Part shown: in pieces, positions 18,771-27,967 of the stretch
Position numbering within the stretch: the stretch's first letter is position 1
Layout of the letters: the number at the start of each line of letters is the position of its first letter
Origin: Vreelandella nanhaiensis
GTDB taxonomy: Bacteria; Pseudomonadota; Gammaproteobacteria; Pseudomonadales; Halomonadaceae
DNA: 64,000 bases
Reading direction: 5' to 3'
Assembly (NCBI RefSeq): GCF_003990185.1
Contig: NZ_RZHF01000005.1
Coordinates: 186,001-250,000, forward strand
Notes under the pieces: generated by a model
Database searches by the model: none
What the model saw: only the letters and a program-made list of their open reading frames with translations
Told to the model about the DNA's origin: nothing
Translations under genes and position numbers: made by a program

Positions 18771-18916
18771 GTTGATCACAACCTCCAGAGCACCATGAGC
18801 GTTGAGTCAAGAGCACAATTAGCCTACTTGACTTGATGGGATTGATTTTCACGACCATGCTGAAATCGCCTAACATAATTTTTATCAAGGCGATGATTAC
18901 AAAAGGGAGCAAGTGA

Positions 18917-19789
18917 ATGAAAAAGCATATTTTGAATCGCCGTATCCGTTTGGCCTCTGCACTACTTATTGCAGGATCTGGCTTGGCCATCAGCGGGGCT
19001 ACTCAGGCACAGGATCAGGGCACGGTTAACCTGGCGTATGTCGAGTGGTCATCAGAAGTGGCTTCCACCAACGTTATTGCCGCGGTGCTTGAGCAAGCCG
19101 GCTTTGACGTGGAAATGACTTCTCTGTCGGCGGCTGCCATGTTCCAGGCACTCTCAACAGGCGACGCTGATGCCATCGTGGCGGCATGGTTACCCACTAC
19201 CCATGCTGAATACATGGAGCGTATTGGTGACCAGGTTGAGGATTTAGGCCCCAACCTTGACGGCACAAAGCTCGGCCTTGTCGTTCCCTCCTATACAGAC
19301 GTTGACTCGATTGCCGACCTTAACGACAACGCTGATTTATTCAATAGCGAGATTATCGGTATCGACCCCGGTGCTGGCCTGATGGGGCTGACCGAAGAAG
19401 TCGTGAATACCTATGATCTTGATCTTCGCTTACGTAGCGGCAGTGACGCCACCATGGTAGCCGCACTTAGCAATGCTATTAATAACGAAGAAGATATTGT
19501 GGTCACTAGTTGGACGCCACATTGGATGTTCGCCCGTTGGGATCTTAAATATCTGGACGACCCTGAGAATGTATTTGGTGGTGCCGAACAGATCCATACC
19601 GTGGTACGTGACGGTTTCGAAGACGACATGCCGAAAGCTTATGCAATTCTTGAGGCATTTGAATGGACTCCTGAGCAAATGGGCGAAGTCATGCTTAAGA
19701 ATCAGGAAGATGGCAGTGACCCCTATGAAAATGCCAAGCAGTGGGTAGAAGACAATCAGGAGGTTGTTGAACAGTGGCTAAATAGCTAA
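18917..19789 (+). CDS. proX: Glycine betaine-binding periplasmic protein
   Basis: 290 residues with a signal peptide cleaved near TQAQ (about residue 32). The OpuAC-type body shows VNLAYVEWSSEVASTNVIA, a GDADAIVAAWLPTTHAEYM segment and VVTSWTPHWMFARWDLKYL; the aromatic residues in these stretches form the cage that holds quaternary amines in ProX/OpuAC. It delivers betaine-type solutes to the ProVW membrane complex. A 146-base gap with inverted repeats separates it from proW, which may tune its higher expression. The sequence is very acidic, as expected for a halophile's periplasmic protein. Confidence 0.92.
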   Translation: MKKHILNRRIRLASALLIAGSGLAISGATQAQDQGTVNLAYVEWSSEVASTNVIAAVLEQAGFDVEMTSLSAAAMFQALSTGDADAIVAAWLPTTHAEYMERIGDQVEDLGPNLDGTKLGLVVPSYTDVDSIADLNDNADLFNSEIIGIDPGAGLMGLTEEVVNTYDLDLRLRSGSDATMVAALSNAINNEEDIVVTSWTPHWMFARWDLKYLDDPENVFGGAEQIHTVVRDGFEDDMPKAYAILEAFEWTPEQMGEVMLKNQEDGSDPYENAKQWVEDNQEVVEQWLNS

Positions 19790-19803
19790 CCGCTCCATTA
19801 CAG

Positions 19804-19848
19804 CGTGCCGGTCTCAGTAAATGCTGTGGCCGGCACGTTTGTTTTTTT
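19804..19848 (+). terminator. Rho-independent terminator after proX
   Basis: CGTGCCGG pairs with CCGGCACG and is followed by TTTGTTTTTTT. Confidence 0.88.
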
Positions 19849-19920
19849 AAAATAAATTCTACAAAAATTAACCTCATAACCCAGAAATACAACGTTCGTT
19901 AATATATAGTTAAACAAACG

Positions 19921-19945
19921 CAACACGCTACTCTCGCGCGTGTTG
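19921..19945 (+). repeat. Inverted repeat in the leader of the BCCT gene
   Basis: CAACACGC and GCGTGTTG flank a 9-base spacer, ending 23 bases before the BCCT start codon and 11 bases before its GGAGAGG ribosome site. It could be an operator or an RNA hairpin. A looser inverted repeat (CGTTAA ... TTAAAC) lies just upstream at about 19893-19916. Confidence 0.5.
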
Positions 19946-19968
19946 TTTAATCAAATGGAGAGGCACTC

Positions 19969-21609
19969 GTGGATAAGTCAGAACCTAATCATTCCCCGGA
20001 TGAGCCGGTCTCAGAGGGCATTCCTGCCCCTGAAGGAGCAGCAAATCTCATCGATACCGATTACGTTATCGGCCAAGATAACATCACTGCCAATCGCATG
20101 GGGGTTAGCGTAGATCTCCATGGCAAGGTCTTCACGATTTCTGCTCTGGTAGTGACTCTATTTGTTGTGCTGACTCTGGCACTCCAAGACACGATCAGCC
20201 CCATCTATGATGCCATTTTCAGCTTCTTAACCGGCAACCTTTCCTGGTTCTTTATGCTGGCCGCCAATATCTTCGTGATTTTATGTATTGGTTTGATTCT
20301 CTCCCCGCTTGGAAAAGTAAGGCTTGGGGGCGCTGATGCGACACCGGATTACACCTACTCAGGCTGGTTTTCAATGCTGTTCGCCGCAGGTATGGGCATC
20401 GGCTTGATGTTCTATGGTGTAAACGAGCCATTAACGCATTTTGGTACGTCCCTTGCCGGTGGCCCTGACGCGCCACTGATGGGAGCTGCAGGCGATGAGT
20501 CCGCTGCTGCCGCACTTGGCATGGCCGCGACTATTTACCATTGGGGTCTGCACCCCTGGGCGATCTACGCCATTGTGGGTCTTTCGCTGGCACTGTTTTC
20601 CTTCAATAAAGGGCTTCCCCTTTCCATGCGCTCAGTGTTTTACCCGATTTTGGGTGAGCGTGTATGGGGCTGGCCGGGTCATGTGATTGATATTCTGGCC
20701 GTCTTTGCTTCGCTTTTCGGTCTGGCTACGTCGCTAGGGTTGGGTGCGGCTCAGGCGGCTGCCGGGTTAAGCCACCTGTTTGGCGCGCCGGAAAGCGATG
20801 TCACCATGGTGCTGCTTATCATCGGTATTACCATCATTGCTATCGCATCGGTTATTGCCGGTGTCGATAAAGGCGTTCAGCTGCTTTCCAAGATCAATAT
20901 TGCGCTTGCCGCTGCGCTGTTGTTCTTTATCGTCGGCGTTGGCCCTACCCTGCTGATCGCAACTGGCTTTTTTGAAAACCTCTTCCATTACTTTGTTAAC
21001 CTACCCGCACTATCCAATCCCTTTGGTCGTGAAGATATTGGCTTCACCCAAGGCTGGACAGCCTTCTACTGGGCGTGGTGGATCTCCTGGTCTCCGTATG
21101 TAGGCATGTTTATCGCCCGCGTTTCACGCGGCCGTACGGTTCGTGAGTTCCTGGTTTCCGTTCTGATTATTCCGGTGCTGGTTTCCGTACTTTGGATGAC
21201 CACGTTCGGTGGCACTGCCATTGATCAATACGTAAGCCAGGGCATTGAATCTGTCCGCGACGCTAATATGGATCTGCAGCTGTTTATCATGCTTCAACAG
21301 CTACCGCTTTCTCAGATCACCTCGTTTATCGGTATTGTGCTGGTCGTGGTTTTCTTTGTGACCTCGTCAGACTCGGGTTCACTGGTGATCGACTCTATCA
21401 CCGCTGGTGGCAAGGTCGATGCACCCAAGCCGCAGCGGGTGTTCTGGGCCATTATCGAAGGGGCTATCGCTATCGCTCTACTGCTGGGTGGCGGCTTGAC
21501 GGCCCTGCAAACCATGGCGGTTTCCACCGGTCTGCCCTTTACCGTCATCCTATTGGTCGCCTGCTATGCGATTATTAAAGGTTTGATGAGCGAGCCAAGG
21601 TCCGCATAA
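19969..21609 (+). CDS. BCCT-family betaine/choline/carnitine transporter
   Basis: 546 residues starting at GTG with GGAGAGG in front. A hydrophilic N-tail of about 50 residues precedes twelve helices. The sodium-coupled betaine motif GMGIGLMFYGVNEP lies in TM3, and the family core WTAFYWAWWISWSPYVGMF followed by ARVSRGRTVREF marks TM8 and its loop. GMGIG rather than the CaiT variant favours sodium-driven betaine or related solute uptake. It follows the proVWX operon but has its own leader and terminator, giving two betaine routes side by side. Confidence 0.92.
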   Translation: MDKSEPNHSPDEPVSEGIPAPEGAANLIDTDYVIGQDNITANRMGVSVDLHGKVFTISALVVTLFVVLTLALQDTISPIYDAIFSFLTGNLSWFFMLAANIFVILCIGLILSPLGKVRLGGADATPDYTYSGWFSMLFAAGMGIGLMFYGVNEPLTHFGTSLAGGPDAPLMGAAGDESAAAALGMAATIYHWGLHPWAIYAIVGLSLALFSFNKGLPLSMRSVFYPILGERVWGWPGHVIDILAVFASLFGLATSLGLGAAQAAAGLSHLFGAPESDVTMVLLIIGITIIAIASVIAGVDKGVQLLSKINIALAAALLFFIVGVGPTLLIATGFFENLFHYFVNLPALSNPFGREDIGFTQGWTAFYWAWWISWSPYVGMFIARVSRGRTVREFLVSVLIIPVLVSVLWMTTFGGTAIDQYVSQGIESVRDANMDLQLFIMLQQLPLSQITSFIGIVLVVVFFVTSSDSGSLVIDSITAGGKVDAPKPQRVFWAIIEGAIAIALLLGGGLTALQTMAVSTGLPFTVILLVACYAIIKGLMSEPRSA

Positions 21610-21633
21610 CCCTTGTCAGCTTGCACTCAATCA

Positions 21634-21662
21634 ACGGGCAGCCAATTGGCTGTCCGTTTTTT
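21634..21662 (+). terminator. Rho-independent terminator after the BCCT gene
   Basis: ACGGGCAGCCAA pairs with TTGGCTGTCCGT (one G-T pair) and runs into TTTTTT. Confidence 0.85.
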
Positions 21663-21673
21663 ATGGCTATTGG

Positions 21674-22399
21674 CTAACACCACAGGTCTTTTAAAGGCGT
21701 ATCGGGCCGGTAGTGGTTGGCAATTTGCGCCTGCAGAAGCTCTGCCGTTGCCAGCGCATCAATAAGGGCGTGATGCCCCTGATAGTTAGGCAGGCCATAA
21801 CGTTCGCGGCTGGCGTTTAAACGTATCGAGACGGGCGGTCGCCCTAGCCAGCGGCGAAAGCGGGACCACAGCGTCTGGCGATGCAGCCTTGCTTCAAGCG
21901 ACATCGTATCAATCATGGGAAACATCACTCCTTCCCCACGCCGCGCCTTGATGGCAGCATCAAGAAAAGGCCGCTCGATATTACGAAAGTGAACGACCAC
22001 CAGGTGACCTGCCAACATTTCCAACAGCTCATCCAAAACAATATCCAGGTCGGGCGCTTCGGCTACTTCAGAATGAGTAATATGATGAAAAGCGATTGAC
22101 GCTTCCGCCAACGGCCTTGTCGGTTTGACGACCCAATAACGCCGCTCGGCAAGTTTTATACGATCGAGCGTAAACGGCACAACCCCGATACTGACAATAG
22201 CATGGCGATCTTCATCCAAACCGGTGGTTTCCATATCGAGCGCAACCATGGGTACATCGGAAATGGGCGTATCGCTTGCGGGCAGCGGCGTTGAAAAAAA
22301 CCGCTTGATGGCATCATCTTTTGCCTGCTGCCTGCGCTGTGCCATGTAGCTAGCCCAGTCGGACTGACTGACGCGTTGACGTGGACGAATGCCTAGCAT
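21674..22399 (-). CDS. DnaQ-like 3'-5' exonuclease
   Basis: 241 residues. DEDD-family exonuclease motifs are seen: ALDMETTGLDEDRHAIVSIG (Exo I), HFRNIERPFLDAAIKA (Exo II) and YQGHHALIDALATAELL (Exo III, with the HxxxxD of the DEDDh class). Such proteins degrade single-stranded DNA or RNA ends. It follows the cNMP/CBS/DUF294 gene with one base between them, a pairing often seen in proteobacteria beside solute symporters, so the two probably work together. Its substrate is unknown. Confidence 0.88.
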   Translation of the reverse strand: MLGIRPRQRVSQSDWASYMAQRRQQAKDDAIKRFFSTPLPASDTPISDVPMVALDMETTGLDEDRHAIVSIGVVPFTLDRIKLAERRYWVVKPTRPLAEASIAFHHITHSEVAEAPDLDIVLDELLEMLAGHLVVVHFRNIERPFLDAAIKARRGEGVMFPMIDTMSLEARLHRQTLWSRFRRWLGRPPVSIRLNASRERYGLPNYQGHHALIDALATAELLQAQIANHYRPDTPLKDLWC

Positions 22400-22400
22400 A

Positions 22401-24311
22401 TTACTGCCTCGGCCGCTGTGCGGGCATGGGATAACGGAATTTTAAAAACTTCTGGGCATTGCTAAGCACCTGGAAGGCGTCTTTCAGCGTATGTCGTTCG
22501 CTATCTTCCACATTTTCAGGCTCGATATTATTATCCGGCATTCGCTCTTCCTGAATATCAATCATCTGGTGACGCAACCGTGTCATGCATAAAAACTCGA
22601 AGGCATAACTAAGCTTATCGCTAACGCCGTTCGCCAATAGCTGCGTCTGGCTTATGTCGTTTAACCGCTGAAATGTATTCTGGGCTTTTGAACCACAGGC
22701 CAGCGCATGGATCCGGATCAGATCCACCATGGGCGCAGTACCACGCCGCTTCAGGTTGATCGAATTATTGTGCTTACCGTCTTTTTCCATCACAAAGGTG
22801 CGGAAAAACCCAAGCGGCGGAGTACGATTGAGCGCATTGCGCGCCATAGCGGCCAAAAATAGCGGGGATTCTGCGGCTCTCTTAGCGACTAGATCCTGCA
22901 GGGTTTCAACAAAATGATCCTCGCCATAGATGCTGTCCAGGTCAAAGAAAATCGAACTTTGCAGTAGCTTTTTAGGCGTGGGATTGGAAATCCAGTCTTC
23001 AAAATAGTCTTTCCAGACGCTCAGCGGCTGACGCCACTGGGCATTGGTGGCCATGATATCGCCTTTGCAGTAGGTATAACCGCAAGCATCCAGACCGTCG
23101 CTGACAAACTTGGCCAACGCATAAAAGTAGTCGTCATGCTGTTTGGGCACAAACTCATCAGACAGAACGAGCGCATTATCCTGATCGGTCACAATGCTTT
23201 GCTCATTACGTGCCATCGAGCCATTCACCATAAAACAGTACGGCACTGGCGGGGGGCCAAGCTCTGCCTCGGCGAGCTCCAGCAGACGGCGGGTAAAACT
23301 GCGCCCGATGGTTGAAAGCGCACTGCCGACCATTTGTGAGTTAGCCCCTTCCTGCACCATTCTGACAAATGCAGCGCGTACGTCAGGCGCCAGCCGGGCA
23401 AGACCCTGGGCGCTGGACTGATTAAAAATATTGCTGACTAGATAAAGCCCGCTGTGGGTCTCATAGCGAATAATATCGGAAAGATGCACCACACCCACCG
23501 GACGCTGGCGGTAAATGACGGGCAGGTGATGCACGTTATTGCGCAGCATCGTAAGCATTGCTTCATAGACCGAGGCATCGGACTGAATGGTAATCAGATG
23601 AGACGATGCGACGTCGCCAATCGCAGCCTGAGGCGAGAGCCCCTCTGCTACTACGCGGGTTCGAAAATCACTATCGGTAAAAATCCCTTCCATACGCCAT
23701 GTCTGGCCTTCGCTGTCCTGGAAGCTATAGCGAGGATTGCCCGAGCACTGCTTGATCACGATGGCCGCCGATGCCTGCGCCTCGCTGATTTGATTCGCAA
23801 CTTGCTGAAGAGTTGTGCTGGCCTCGACCATGACCGGATAACGCGTTACCAGCTTGCGGATACGCGTCACCATCATGTCATTGGATTTTTTCTGCTGTTC
23901 AGCCACCGTTTCAAGGCGTGGCCGTTCAAGCTCTACAAAGTCTGCAAAATCATCATCTTCTTCACATAAGCGCTGAAAGACATCATTGGGAATAAAGTAG
24001 ATGAGCGTGTCTTCAATTGCCTGCGCCGGAAAGCGCACCTTATGATTGCGCAATAAGCTGAAGTGCCCAAAGATATCCCCCTCACCCAAGCGGTTATAGA
24101 GTTCGCCCTGTCGACGATATACCTCCACGGCCCCGCTCCTGATAAAACATAGCTCGTTCAGGATCTCGTTGAGCACCAGAATATCACTGCCGGTCTTGAA
24201 ATAGCTGACCTCTACTCGCTCAGCTATGACATCAAGCAGCTCATCGGAGAGGCCATCAAAGGGCGGAAACTGGCCCATGAATTGGCGGATTTCGAGTAGC
24301 TCAATGTCCAT
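22401..24311 (-). CDS. cNMP-binding/CBS/DUF294 putative nucleotidyltransferase
   Basis: 636 residues from the ATG with AGGAG just before it. Order: cyclic-nucleotide-binding fold (about 15-125), a CBS pair (about 150-275), a GlnD-like nucleotidyltransferase domain with GSMARNEQ and TDQDNAL (about 360-385), and the DUF294 C-terminal substrate-binding domain. This is a signalling protein expected to modify or sense a partner; the target is not known in general. It is translationally close to the exonuclease downstream and lies next to the betaine transporters. Confidence 0.88.
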   Translation of the reverse strand: MDIELLEIRQFMGQFPPFDGLSDELLDVIAERVEVSYFKTGSDILVLNEILNELCFIRSGAVEVYRRQGELYNRLGEGDIFGHFSLLRNHKVRFPAQAIEDTLIYFIPNDVFQRLCEEDDDFADFVELERPRLETVAEQQKKSNDMMVTRIRKLVTRYPVMVEASTTLQQVANQISEAQASAAIVIKQCSGNPRYSFQDSEGQTWRMEGIFTDSDFRTRVVAEGLSPQAAIGDVASSHLITIQSDASVYEAMLTMLRNNVHHLPVIYRQRPVGVVHLSDIIRYETHSGLYLVSNIFNQSSAQGLARLAPDVRAAFVRMVQEGANSQMVGSALSTIGRSFTRRLLELAEAELGPPPVPYCFMVNGSMARNEQSIVTDQDNALVLSDEFVPKQHDDYFYALAKFVSDGLDACGYTYCKGDIMATNAQWRQPLSVWKDYFEDWISNPTPKKLLQSSIFFDLDSIYGEDHFVETLQDLVAKRAAESPLFLAAMARNALNRTPPLGFFRTFVMEKDGKHNNSINLKRRGTAPMVDLIRIHALACGSKAQNTFQRLNDISQTQLLANGVSDKLSYAFEFLCMTRLRHQMIDIQEERMPDNNIEPENVEDSERHTLKDAFQVLSNAQKFLKFRYPMPAQRPRQ

Positions 24312-24390
24312 GCATTCTCCTAAAACATATCCGGCAGGCAAAGAGATAGTTTGGAGCGGTTAACGGACAGCGTAAACCCTCGGCACAATA

Positions 24391-24420
24391 AAAAGCCCGG
24401 CACTTGCGTGCCGGGCTTTA
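24391..24420 (-). terminator. Rho-independent terminator after the DUF4168 gene
   Basis: AAAGCCCGGCAC and GTGCCGGGCTTT form a long perfect stem; the minus-strand side runs into TTTTTATTG. Confidence 0.88.
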
Positions 24421-24517
24421 TGATCACTAGCGAACCACTTCATGTTCTATACGATAAATCAGCTGTTACTAACCTTACCGCTAACAATAAAGACAGCTTC
24501 TAGTAAGCAGACGTGAC

Positions 24518-24910
24518 TTATGACTCGCTAGCCATCTCTTGAACACGCTGCATCATTTCCGGATCTTGCTGAATGGACTGACCAATGGCATTGAAGGTAT
24601 CAACATCCAAGCCGCTATCTTCAACGACTTCGATCATACGATCATTGGCTTCGGCGCGAACTTCCTGTTGTGCAGCTTCGTCACCTGCTTCCTGCAGACG
24701 CTGTGTGTACTCTTGCGAGATCACGGCGATTTCTTGAGAAGCATCGGCGAACTGCTGTAGCTGCTCGTCAGAAAAATCCTGGGCGGGTACCGCTTGTTGA
24801 GTCGCCATCGGATCCTGAGCGGGGTCCTGCGCTTGTTGAGCGTTGGCGGTAGAAGCCATTAAGCCGGTAGCGAGCAGGGCAGCAGAAAACAAAGCAGTTA
24901 AACGTTGCAT
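24518..24910 (-). CDS. Secreted DUF4168-type protein
   Basis: 130 residues from the ATG with GAGG nine bases upstream; longer in-frame starts lack a ribosome site. Signal peptide cleaved near ANAQ (about residue 25). The mature part is Gln/Glu/Asp-rich and helical: a FSDEQLQQFADASQEIAVI stretch, then DDxxR-type helices and VEDSGLDVDTFNAIGQSI. This matches DUF4168 small periplasmic proteins of unknown role. The 250 AT-rich bases between it and mtgA hold no gene I can support and presumably its promoter. Confidence 0.75.
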   Translation of the reverse strand: MQRLTALFSAALLATGLMASTANAQQAQDPAQDPMATQQAVPAQDFSDEQLQQFADASQEIAVISQEYTQRLQEAGDEAAQQEVRAEANDRMIEVVEDSGLDVDTFNAIGQSIQQDPEMMQRVQEMASES

Positions 24911-25159
24911 AGAAAGAAACCTCATTGACACGATGTGAGTGTGTAAGGTCTGACGCAATCATTCAGGACAGGTTCAATTTTTTCAGTAATAGAATGTAAC
25001 AAGATAATAATAAACGCGCTAAAATGCCAGTCAACTTTTACTTTTATCTAAAAATCATCAGTTAATTCAAATAGTTAATAAAAAATATCTTTATTCCCGT
25101 TTATCCCGGATTTTTATAGCTTTTGTGAAACATTAACTTTATACGTACTCCACTCCGGC

Positions 25160-25876
25160 TTATAAACGCTGCAAGTAGCCAGCGCCGCCCAAGTTACGCA
25201 TCTGCTGGGCAATCCACTGGCTGCGTCTTTCTACTTGGGCATCCGGGCGCGATGCACTGCGCGTACGCGGGCTGGGCAGGATGGCTGCCAGCAAACTGGC
25301 CTGGCGATCAGAAAGTGCGTTGGCCGATACTCCAAAGTAGTGCCGTGCGGCGGCTTCCAGGCCAAACACGCCGCTATCCCATTCAGCTACATTAAGGTAC
25401 ACCTCCAGAATGCGCTGCTTGCTCCAGAGCGTTTCAATCAGCAGCGTAAACCAGGCTTCCAGCCCCTTCCGTGTCCAGCTTCGCCCGCTCCACAGGAAAA
25501 CATTCTTGGCTGTTTGCTGGCTAAGCGTGCTGGCACCGCGCAGGCGGCCGCCATCCCGACTGGTTTGCCAGGCACGGCGAAGCTCGACGATGTCGAACCC
25601 ACGATGAACGGGAAAGCGCTGATCTTCAGCCGCAATGACGGCGAGTTTGGCGCTGTTGGAAAGCTCGTCCCAGCTGCGCCACTGGCGCTGTATGTTGATA
25701 GGTTCGCTATTGATCCAGCTCTGTATCTTGCGCTCCACCATCACCATGGATCCAGGCGGCGGAACAAAACGGAACAGTAAAACCAGGGCGACAGAAAGAA
25801 GGACAAAAAGCAGCACGCCGCGCCACACAAGACGCCATAACTGACGAAGAAAGCGGCCCAGCGTACGTTTAAGCAT
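25160..25876 (-). CDS. mtgA: Monofunctional peptidoglycan glycosyltransferase
   Basis: 238 residues with one N-terminal membrane helix (about 17-36). The GT51 domain shows the catalytic Glu84 in IAAEDQRFPVHRGFD, GASTLSQQTAKNVFLW, and the second conserved glutamate region RILEVYLNVAEW followed by GVFGLEAAARHYF. It polymerises lipid II into glycan strands at the outer face of the inner membrane, without a transpeptidase domain. It lies 8 bases after fghA, so read-through co-expression is possible, though no functional link is evident. Confidence 0.95.
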   Translation of the reverse strand: MLKRTLGRFLRQLWRLVWRGVLLFVLLSVALVLLFRFVPPPGSMVMVERKIQSWINSEPINIQRQWRSWDELSNSAKLAVIAAEDQRFPVHRGFDIVELRRAWQTSRDGGRLRGASTLSQQTAKNVFLWSGRSWTRKGLEAWFTLLIETLWSKQRILEVYLNVAEWDSGVFGLEAAARHYFGVSANALSDRQASLLAAILPSPRTRSASRPDAQVERRSQWIAQQMRNLGGAGYLQRL

Positions 25877-25884
25877 CGTTATCC

Positions 25885-26739
25885 TTAGCGTTTCATAAGA
25901 TGTTCCGCATGATAACGCAGATGGTCCTCAATGAACGAGGCAATAAAGAAGTAACTATGGTCGTAACCCGGCTGACGACGCAACGTTAGCGGATGATCAT
26001 GTTCTTCACACACAGCCTCTAGCCGTTCGGGTTTTAGCTGCTCCTCAAGAAACTGATCGGCTTCACCCTGATCGATAAACAACCGCTGCCGTGAGGCGCC
26101 GTTGGCGACCAGTTCGCAGGCATCGTACTGGCGCCAGCGTGATTGATCGTCGCCCAAGTAGTTGGTGAACGCCTTTTGCCCCCACGGGCATTCCATTGGA
26201 TTAACAATAGGTGCAAATGCAGAAACCGAGCTGAAACGTCCTGGATGTCGCAGCGCCAGAATCAAGGCGCCGTGACCACCCATTGAGTGGCCGCTGATCG
26301 ACTCACGCCCATTCACTGGAAAATGTTGGCGTACAACCGAGGGAAGCTCTTCAATAATGTAGTCGTACATCCGGTAGTGCGGCTTCCAGGGCGCTTCGGT
26401 CGCATTAACGTAGAATCCGGCGCCTGAACCCAGATCATAGCTTTCGTGCTCGCCGGGCAAATCGGTGCCGCGGGGGCTAGTATCCGGGCATACAATCGCG
26501 ATGCCGAGTTCAGCCGCCAACCGCTGGGCACCGGCTTTCTGCATGAAGTTTTCATCGTTGCAGGTAAGCCCGGAAAGCCACCATAACAACGGTACACGCT
26601 CACTTTCTGCCTGAGGGGGCAGGTAAACCGCAAACTCCATATCGCAGTCCAGCGCCCGGGAGTAGTGGCGGTAGCGCTTGTGCCAGCCACCAAAGCTGCG
26701 GTTGGCAGACACCAGTTCTAGAGTTTCACTCATGCTCAT
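25885..26739 (-). CDS. fghA: S-formylglutathione hydrolase
   Basis: 284 residues from the ATG with AAGGAG seven bases upstream. Esterase-D family alpha/beta hydrolase: LLWWLSGLTCNDENFMQKAG, oxyanion region, nucleophile Ser152 in GHSMGGHGA, Asp in DQGEADQFL, His in GYDHSYFF. It hydrolyses S-formylglutathione to formate and glutathione, completing formaldehyde detoxification begun by the dehydrogenase encoded 73 bases upstream on the same strand. Confidence 0.95.
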   Translation of the reverse strand: MSMSETLELVSANRSFGGWHKRYRHYSRALDCDMEFAVYLPPQAESERVPLLWWLSGLTCNDENFMQKAGAQRLAAELGIAIVCPDTSPRGTDLPGEHESYDLGSGAGFYVNATEAPWKPHYRMYDYIIEELPSVVRQHFPVNGRESISGHSMGGHGALILALRHPGRFSSVSAFAPIVNPMECPWGQKAFTNYLGDDQSRWRQYDACELVANGASRQRLFIDQGEADQFLEEQLKPERLEAVCEEHDHPLTLRRQPGYDHSYFFIASFIEDHLRYHAEHLMKR

Positions 26740-26763
26740 GGGCAGGCTCCTTGCGAAGAGACA

Positions 26764-26788
26764 GGCGCGCAAGATACTCTCGCGCGCC
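26764..26788 (-). repeat. Intercistronic hairpin between adhC and fghA
   Basis: GGCGCGC and GCGCGCC are perfect inverted arms with an 11-base loop. No T-run follows on the minus strand, so RNA stabilisation is more likely than termination. Confidence 0.45.
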
Positions 26789-26812
26789 TTGAAGGGCTTA
26801 TCAAGTAGCTAC

Positions 26813-27937
<1,125 letters not shown>

Positions 27938-27940
27938 TTA

Positions 27941-27960
27941 GTTACTTCTTAAGTAATAAC
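27941..27960. repeat. Imperfect palindrome upstream of adhC
   Basis: GTTACTTCTTAAGTAATAAC, eight of ten positions symmetric, lies 19 bases before the adhC ATG in the short gap after the metallo-hydrolase gene. Candidate operator for internal control of adhC-fghA; no regulator is known for it. Confidence 0.35.
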
Positions 27961-27967
27961 AGCGTTA

